Of a stretch of DNA of 64,000 nucleotides, positions 60,250 through 64,000 are shown one piece after another. The notes under the pieces are model-generated. The model saw only the letters and a program-made list of their open reading frames with translations. It was not told where the DNA came from and did not search any database. The stretch is from Rhodobacter sp. SGA-6-6 (lineage in GTDB: Bacteria; Pseudomonadota; Alphaproteobacteria; Rhodobacterales; Rhodobacteraceae), in contig NZ_JAAKGP010000008.1 in the NCBI RefSeq assembly GCF_011043545.1, positions 60,117 to 124,116 on the forward strand, written 5' to 3'. The first letter of the stretch is position 1; each line of letters starts with the position of its first letter. Made by a program: the position numbers and the translations under genes.

Positions 60250-61575
60250 ATGCCGAAGCGCGCGCGGGAGCTTGGCCCGCTGGACATCAAGCGGGCAACA
60301 CATCCGGGGGGAACCGACCGCCATCACTGGCTGGACGTTGGTGTGGTGGCGGGGTTGCGCTTGCAGATTACGGCGGCGGGGACGAAAAGCTGGGTCTTGA
60401 GGACCACGGTCGGGGATCGGCGCAGGGTCATCGGATTGGGGGCCTATCCCGAGGTGGGGCTGGCCGAGGCCCGGGACAAGGCGCGCGAGGCGAAGCGCAA
60501 GGTCGCTGCCGGGATTGATCCGATAGAGGAGAAGAAGGCCGTGCGCGCCGCTCTGGCGGCGGCATCGGCCCGCAATCTCCTATTCGCGGATGCGATGGAC
60601 AAGTGGATCGCCGCGAAGATGAGCGACCGACCCGAGAAAAGCCAGAAGGCGATCAAGTCCACGATCACGCGCTATGCGCTGCCCGAGCTTGGCAAGCTGA
60701 CGGTGCAGTCGATCACGGTTCAAGACATCGTGCGCGCCCTGCAAGAGGTCTGGTCGGAGAAGCCGGACACCGGCCAGAAGTTGAGGTCGTATCTTGAGGG
60801 CATCTTGTCATGGGCCACGGTCGGCGGGCACCGATCCGGCGACAACCCGGCCAGATGGCGCGGAAACCTCAAGGAGCTTCTCCCCGCCCCGGCGCAGGTT
60901 GAGAAAGGCAAGACCGGCAACTTCCCTGCACTGGCCGTGGCGGACGTGCCCAAGTGGTGGACAGAGGTGTCGAAGCGCGACGGCATGGGGGCGCTGGCTT
61001 TGCGGTTCGCTGCTCTCTGCGCCAGCCGCAGCGGTGAGGTCCGGGGGGCGACATGGGATGAAATCGACCTTGACGCAGCGATGTGGACGATCCCCGCGAG
61101 CCGCATGAAGGCGGGGGCAGAGCATCGCGTCCCTCTAACCGCCGAAGCGATTGCGCTGCTCAAGTCGGTTCCCCGGATGCAGGGCGTAGCTTTCGTCTTC
61201 CCCAGCGTGACGGGCGTCCAGATGAGCGACATGTCCATCAGCGCAGTGATGAGACGAATGCAAGAGGACGCCGAGAAGACTGCGCTAGAGGCCGGGGGTG
61301 ATCCCGCCAAGTCAGGTTGGCGGGACCCCCGGTCGGGCAAGGCCGCCGTCCCGCATGGCCTGCGCAGCACCTTCCGGGATTGGGCGGCGGAGCGCGGGTA
61401 TGACCGTGACATGGCCGAGATTGCCTTGGCCCATCAGGTCGGCAGCGCGGTCGAGCGGGCCTACCGTCGCACGGATATGATCGAGCGCCGCCGGGCCATG
61501 ATGCAGGCGTGGGCCGACTTCCTGCATGGCCGGGATGCGGGCGTGGTGGTAAAATTCCCCGTGGCATCCGCATAA
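60250..61575 (+). CDS. Tyrosine recombinase / phage integrase (DUF4102 type)
   Basis: 441 residues. The N-terminal DUF4102 arm domain has LRLQITAAGTKSWVLRT and IGLGAYPEVGLAEARDKA. A SAM-like core-binding domain follows, then the catalytic domain. Catalytic residues are Arg260 (SRSGEVRGA), His369 and Arg372 (HGLRSTFRDWAAE), His395 (LAHQVGS) and nucleophile Tyr405 (RAYRRTD). Start ATG 60250 has GGAG six bases upstream; a TTG at 60238 is less likely. It marks an integrated element reading rightwards. Confidence 0.95.
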   Translation: MPKRARELGPLDIKRATHPGGTDRHHWLDVGVVAGLRLQITAAGTKSWVLRTTVGDRRRVIGLGAYPEVGLAEARDKAREAKRKVAAGIDPIEEKKAVRAALAAASARNLLFADAMDKWIAAKMSDRPEKSQKAIKSTITRYALPELGKLTVQSITVQDIVRALQEVWSEKPDTGQKLRSYLEGILSWATVGGHRSGDNPARWRGNLKELLPAPAQVEKGKTGNFPALAVADVPKWWTEVSKRDGMGALALRFAALCASRSGEVRGATWDEIDLDAAMWTIPASRMKAGAEHRVPLTAEAIALLKSVPRMQGVAFVFPSVTGVQMSDMSISAVMRRMQEDAEKTALEAGGDPAKSGWRDPRSGKAAVPHGLRSTFRDWAAERGYDRDMAEIALAHQVGSAVERAYRRTDMIERRRAMMQAWADFLHGRDAGVVVKFPVASA

Positions 61576-61608
61576 ATCCCCTTGCGGCGGAACAGGAAAA
61601 ATCGTGCG

Positions 61609-61628
61609 CGATCAATAATTCTTGATCG
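61609..61628. repeat. Inverted repeat after the integrase gene
   Basis: CGATCAA (61609-61615) and TTGATCG (61622-61628) with a 6-nt centre, 34 bases past the integrase stop. Could be a terminator or operator. Confidence 0.4.
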
Positions 61629-61641
61629 GCGGGGGTAATTG

Positions 61642-61740
61642 TTGGGATCAAATCCCAATAATTCCATGATCACCCGCGGTAAGTCTTTGATTGCAAAGTA
61701 ATTGGGATGCCATCCCAACTAGAGTTGGGATAATATCCAA
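61642..61740 (+). promoter_or_regulatory. Three-operator control region upstream of the AlpA-like gene
   Basis: The palindrome TTGGGAT-N3-ATCCCAA occurs perfectly at 61642-61658 and 61702-61718. A shortened copy, TTGGGAT-N3-ATCCAA, is at 61725-61740. The third overlaps a GATAAT -10-like box (61729-61734), so a bound repressor would block the promoter. The 225-base gap 61576-61800 is otherwise AT-rich and without genes. Confidence 0.7.
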
Positions 61741-61800
61741 GTTGCGAAACAGAAAAATATGGTAATAGTTGCGAGCTACCTAAATCAAGAGAGGTAGCAA

Positions 61801-61980
61801 ATGTTCATCAGTGACGCCCAAATCGCAAAGCGCTACAACGTGACGAAGCCCACGATTTGGAGGTGGGTCCGCACCGACCCGACATTCCCCAGACCCATGA
61901 AACTCTCCCCCGGCTGCACCCGCTGGAAGCTGGCGGAGGTGGAAGCGTGGGAGGCCGAGAAGGCCGGGAAGGTCGCCTGA
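61801..61980 (+). CDS. AlpA-like DNA-binding protein / excisionase
   Basis: 59 residues with an AlpA/MerR-like helix-turn-helix: FISDAQIAKRYNVTKPTIWR, then WVRTDPTFPRPMKLSPGCTR and WKLAEVEAWEAEK. Such proteins regulate integrase or drive excision in satellites and prophages. Start ATG 61801 follows AAGAGAGGTAGCAA. It sits directly behind the three-operator region. Two bases separate its stop from the next start. Confidence 0.88.
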   Translation: MFISDAQIAKRYNVTKPTIWRWVRTDPTFPRPMKLSPGCTRWKLAEVEAWEAEKAGKVA

Positions 61981-61982
61981 TC

Positions 61983-62438
61983 ATGGAGACCGCCATCAAC
62001 GCCCCGCCCGGTCGAGCCGGGCGGGCTGTCATTCGCATTGTCGCCCGGCGGGTTCCGTGGCCGACCCTTTCCCAGAGATCGGAGAGGACTGGCCTTCGCC
62101 TGCGCTGGGATGCGCTCACAGAGGACGGCCACCTGCTGGTCGAGGCGACCGAGCATCCGCTGTCCGATGGTGCGCACATTCTCCTCGCCGACCGCGGCCT
62201 GCCGGGCGACACGATGGTCACGCTCCGGCACGAGGGCGCGGGCCATGACAGCTTCGTGCCCCGCCCCCTGCATCTGGTCGCCGCCGAAGGTGCGCAGCGA
62301 GCGGTGGATCGGGAGCGGCTGGCCCGGATGGGCCGGGAGCGCGCGCGCCACCCCGAAAATAGCGCGGTGCCGGATGCCGCCGGGGGTCACCCCCCGGCTG
62401 CCCGTCGCGGCCCTGTGCTGGCGGAGGGCGCGGCATGA
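61983..62438 (+). CDS. Hypothetical protein of the integrated element
   Basis: 151 residues from ATG 61983. Segments such as TGLRLRWDALTEDGHLLVEA and ADRGLPGDTMVTLRHEGAGH suggest a small beta-rich domain, then a Pro/Arg-rich tail. No family recognised. Its stop overlaps the replication gene (ATGA), so the two are co-translated. Confidence 0.6.
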   Translation: METAINAPPGRAGRAVIRIVARRVPWPTLSQRSERTGLRLRWDALTEDGHLLVEATEHPLSDGAHILLADRGLPGDTMVTLRHEGAGHDSFVPRPLHLVAAEGAQRAVDRERLARMGRERARHPENSAVPDAAGGHPPAARRGPVLAEGAA

Positions 62439-63487
62439 GGGCGAAGGACTTCACGCGGCGGCAGATCGCTTGGACACGGCAGGTCCGGCAGGATAGGCGC
62501 ATCTCGGACAAGGCCGTGCGGATCGCCGACGCCTTGGCTTTCGATTACATGAATGCCGAGACTGGTGACGCATGGCCCGCGATGGCGACCCTGTGCGAAG
62601 CCGTCGATGCGTCGGAGCGAGCAGTCCGCCGCGCCCTCGACCAGATGGTCGAAGGCGGTCATCTCTCCATCAAGAGCGGCGGTGGCCGCAGGCAGAGCAA
62701 TCGCTATCGCTGGATCATCCGGGATAAAAACCCCGGCAAATATGCCGGAGTTTCGGATGCCGAAACTCCGGCATATGCGGAGGAGTTTTCCGGCCCGAAA
62801 CCCCGGCAAAAACGGCAAAGAAACTCCGGCACATTTGGCATGAAAACTCTGGCAAATATGCCGGAGGATACGTCTGAAGTTATCCGTCATAACGAACCGG
62901 AAGGCGGACGCGCCCTCGGGCGCGCGTCCGCCAATTCCCGCGTCGGTGTCGTTCTTGTAGAGGACGAAGAAGATCATCACGAAGATACCACGCAACGCGC
63001 CCTTGGGCCGGTTGATCCGGCCCTGGGCGCTGCGGCGGATACCGATCTCGCGTCGGACCCCATCAGCGCGGCGGATACGAATATCGCGGCGATGAAATCG
63101 TGGGCGGACGAGGACGACGACGATGAAACGCTCGACGCCCTATGCGCTGCGAGGGATGCGGTCATCGCCTCGCATGAGGACTTCCCGACTGTTCCTCGGC
63201 TCACCGGGGCGCAGTTCGCCATCGGCTGGACCGACGAATGGACCGCAAGCGATGGCGGGAACGACGACTTCCGCAAGGAGTGCGCCAACGGTGCAGCCGC
63301 CGCATGGCGGGAGGCGCTGGCGCAGGGTGGCAAAGACTACGCGAGGGAATGGTGGCGGCAGCACAGGGAAGCGCTGACCGCCTATGTCACCGCCAGCGGC
63401 TACGGCGAAGATGCGGCTAAGGAGGCCATAGGTCGTTACGGCAGGGCAATCGGACGGGCGGATGCAGATAGGAGGGCGCAGGCATGA
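62435..63487 (+). CDS. Phage replication protein O-like, helix-turn-helix
   Basis: 350 residues. The N-terminal winged HTH (AWPAMATLCEAVDASERAVR, then RALDQMVEGGHLSIKSGGG) is of the HTH_36/O-type seen in phage origin-binding proteins. The centre, about residues 95-145, is basic and repetitive because its DNA carries iteron-like repeats (62726-62867). The C-terminal part is acidic (DEDDDDETLDALCAARD) and then helical (KECANGAAAAWREALAQGG). It probably binds those repeats and recruits host or phage helicase functions. Confidence 0.7.
   Translation: MRAKDFTRRQIAWTRQVRQDRRISDKAVRIADALAFDYMNAETGDAWPAMATLCEAVDASERAVRRALDQMVEGGHLSIKSGGGRRQSNRYRWIIRDKNPGKYAGVSDAETPAYAEEFSGPKPRQKRQRNSGTFGMKTLANMPEDTSEVIRHNEPEGGRALGRASANSRVGVVLVEDEEDHHEDTTQRALGPVDPALGAAADTDLASDPISAADTNIAAMKSWADEDDDDETLDALCAARDAVIASHEDFPTVPRLTGAQFAIGWTDEWTASDGGNDDFRKECANGAAAAWREALAQGGKDYAREWWRQHREALTAYVTASGYGEDAAKEAIGRYGRAIGRADADRRAQA
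62726..62867 (+). other. Iteron-like repeats inside the O-like gene, candidate replication origin
   Basis: Five related units of consensus GAAACYCCGGCAAATATGCC lie at about 62726, 62762, 62797, 62820 and 62842, the last three spaced 22-23 bp. A perfect 12-bp inverted repeat (62745-62756 and 62760-62771) joins the first two. The block is richer in A/T than its flanks. Lambda carries its origin inside gene O in the same way. Confidence 0.65.
62903..62932. repeat. GC-rich hairpin inside the O-like gene
   Basis: GGCGGACGCGC (62903-62913) and GCGCGTCCGCC (62922-62932) with an 8-nt loop, 36 bases past the iteron block. Possibly part of the origin. Confidence 0.6.
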
Positions 63488-63873
63488 CCGTAGTCAAATT
63501 CGAGGACATCCATCGAGCGATGCCTGCCCGCGAGAGCAGGGCCGATGGCGGGGCCAAGGTGGTGGACTTTCCGAGCGAGTGGATCGGGTCGCGGCTGCTC
63601 GATGCCGAGGCCGCCGCAGATATGATCGGCAAGATGAAGGCCGGTCCCCGGGCGACGGAAGTAGAGCGGGCGCGGGCCTTCCGGCGCGCCCGGACCCGGT
63701 GGATACTGCACTGCGAAAAGATCAGGGCCGACCTGATGAAGCGGGGCCTTCCGCCCAAGGCGATTGCCGGGGTGCTGCGGAACTATACGGCGCAGGTCCG
63801 CGAGATCATCGTCGCCCGCCGGGTCAAGGAGGACATCATGCCGGACCTGCCGGGAGGCACCCATGGACGGTGA
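63484..63873 (+). CDS. Hypothetical protein of the integrated element
   Basis: 129 residues, starting at ATG 63484 inside the stop of the O-like gene (ATGA). It is basic and helical: RARAFRRARTRWILHCEKIR and MKRGLPPKAIAGVLRNYTAQ, ending MPDLPGGTHGR. It could be a DNA-binding accessory of replication. No family recognised. Confidence 0.6.
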   Translation: MTVVKFEDIHRAMPARESRADGGAKVVDFPSEWIGSRLLDAEAAADMIGKMKAGPRATEVERARAFRRARTRWILHCEKIRADLMKRGLPPKAIAGVLRNYTAQVREIIVARRVKEDIMPDLPGGTHGR

Positions 63874-64000
63874 TAGCCTCGCCCAGGGCGATGAAGGCCG
63901 CGCCCGGCGCGCGGCCCTGCCGGACGGGATGGCGCGGGTCGAGGATAGGCTCCGGCGTCTTGTCTATGGTCAGAGCTTGGCGCTGGACCCCGAGGGCCTA
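63863..64000 (+). CDS. Hypothetical protein, 3'-truncated by window edge
   Basis: An open frame from ATG 63863 to the window end, 46 codons: MDGDSLAQGDEGRARRAALP, then MARVEDRLRRLVYGQSLALD. GGGAGG lies six bases upstream, and it overlaps the preceding gene by 11 bases, as is usual in this tightly packed element. Function unknown. Confidence 0.6.
   Translation, partial: MDGDSLAQGDEGRARRAALPDGMARVEDRLRRLVYGQSLALDPEGL

Noticed and set aside
62726..62867. Short regularly spaced repeats taken as a CRISPR array
   Set aside because: Units are imperfect, about 22 bp apart with almost no spacer, and lie inside an open reading frame. No cas genes are present. Iterons fit better.

Overview
The window is bacterial chromosome of high GC content and alphaproteobacterial character, most likely a Rhodobacteraceae (Rhodobacter/Paracoccus-like) genome. 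The evidence is the gene neighbourhoods (a glgPBCAX-pgm cluster, zwf-pgl-pgi, lptF-lptG-lptD-surA-pdxA-rsmA, a DUF4167 protein beside prmC/prfA, a stand-alone Hint-domain protein), strong G/C third-position bias, GTG and TTG starts, and several families of interspersed palindromic repeats. No rRNA operon or CRISPR array is present. One tRNA gene, tRNA-Leu(UAG), was found.

Layout. 1-11.9 kb: the 3' part of nnr, a Hint-domain gene, tRNA-Leu, tig, a drug/metabolite transporter, a GSU2403-type nucleotidyltransferase-fold gene, the rpsF-rpsR-rplI operon, a PACE-type membrane protein, and fatty-acid genes fabD-fabG-acpP. 10.7-19.8 kb: a cytochrome b561-YceI fusion, mazG, an M20 amidohydrolase, a DUF6636 secreted protein, an agmatinase, a glycosyltransferase-like gene, prfA-prmC and DUF4167. 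19.8-27.4 kb: a minus-strand envelope operon (lptF, lptG, lptD, surA, pdxA, rsmA) with stop/start overlaps at three junctions. 27.5-34.5 kb: pepA-holC, a retropepsin-like protease, marC, an ABC-F ATPase, doxX, ndk and a TfoX C-terminal-domain gene. 34.4-39 kb: a very small Gln-rich ORF, a copper module (copper chaperone, CopA, CueR) with two divergent CueR-type promoters, a ParD/ParE-like toxin-antitoxin pair and an NsrR-like Rrf2 regulator. 39.3-50.5 kb: the complete glycogen cluster glgP-B-C-A-X-pgm. 50.5-59.2 kb: a lytic transglycosylase, an HNH nuclease, mgtC, the operon zwf-pgl-pgi behind a LacI-type palindrome, a GT-B glycosyltransferase, ridA and a CHAP-domain protein. 59.2-60 kb: two small unknown genes.

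From about 60.06 kb to the end the sequence changes character. An AT-rich junction is followed by a tyrosine integrase, a three-operator regulatory region, an AlpA-like excisionase/regulator and a lambda-O-like replication gene carrying iteron-like repeats inside its coding sequence. This looks like the left end of an integrated phage or satellite that continues past the window.

Beyond single genes, the most notable content is repeat architecture. There are four copies of a 210-bp element built of nested hairpins. Several 21-22-bp palindromes sit 3-7 nt after stop codons, in tandem between some convergent genes. A third family carries a GGATATTT motif next to gene starts and ends. A further palindromic element is inserted in frame inside nnr. 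Two good Rho-independent terminators lie inside the 3' coding end of the convergent neighbour.
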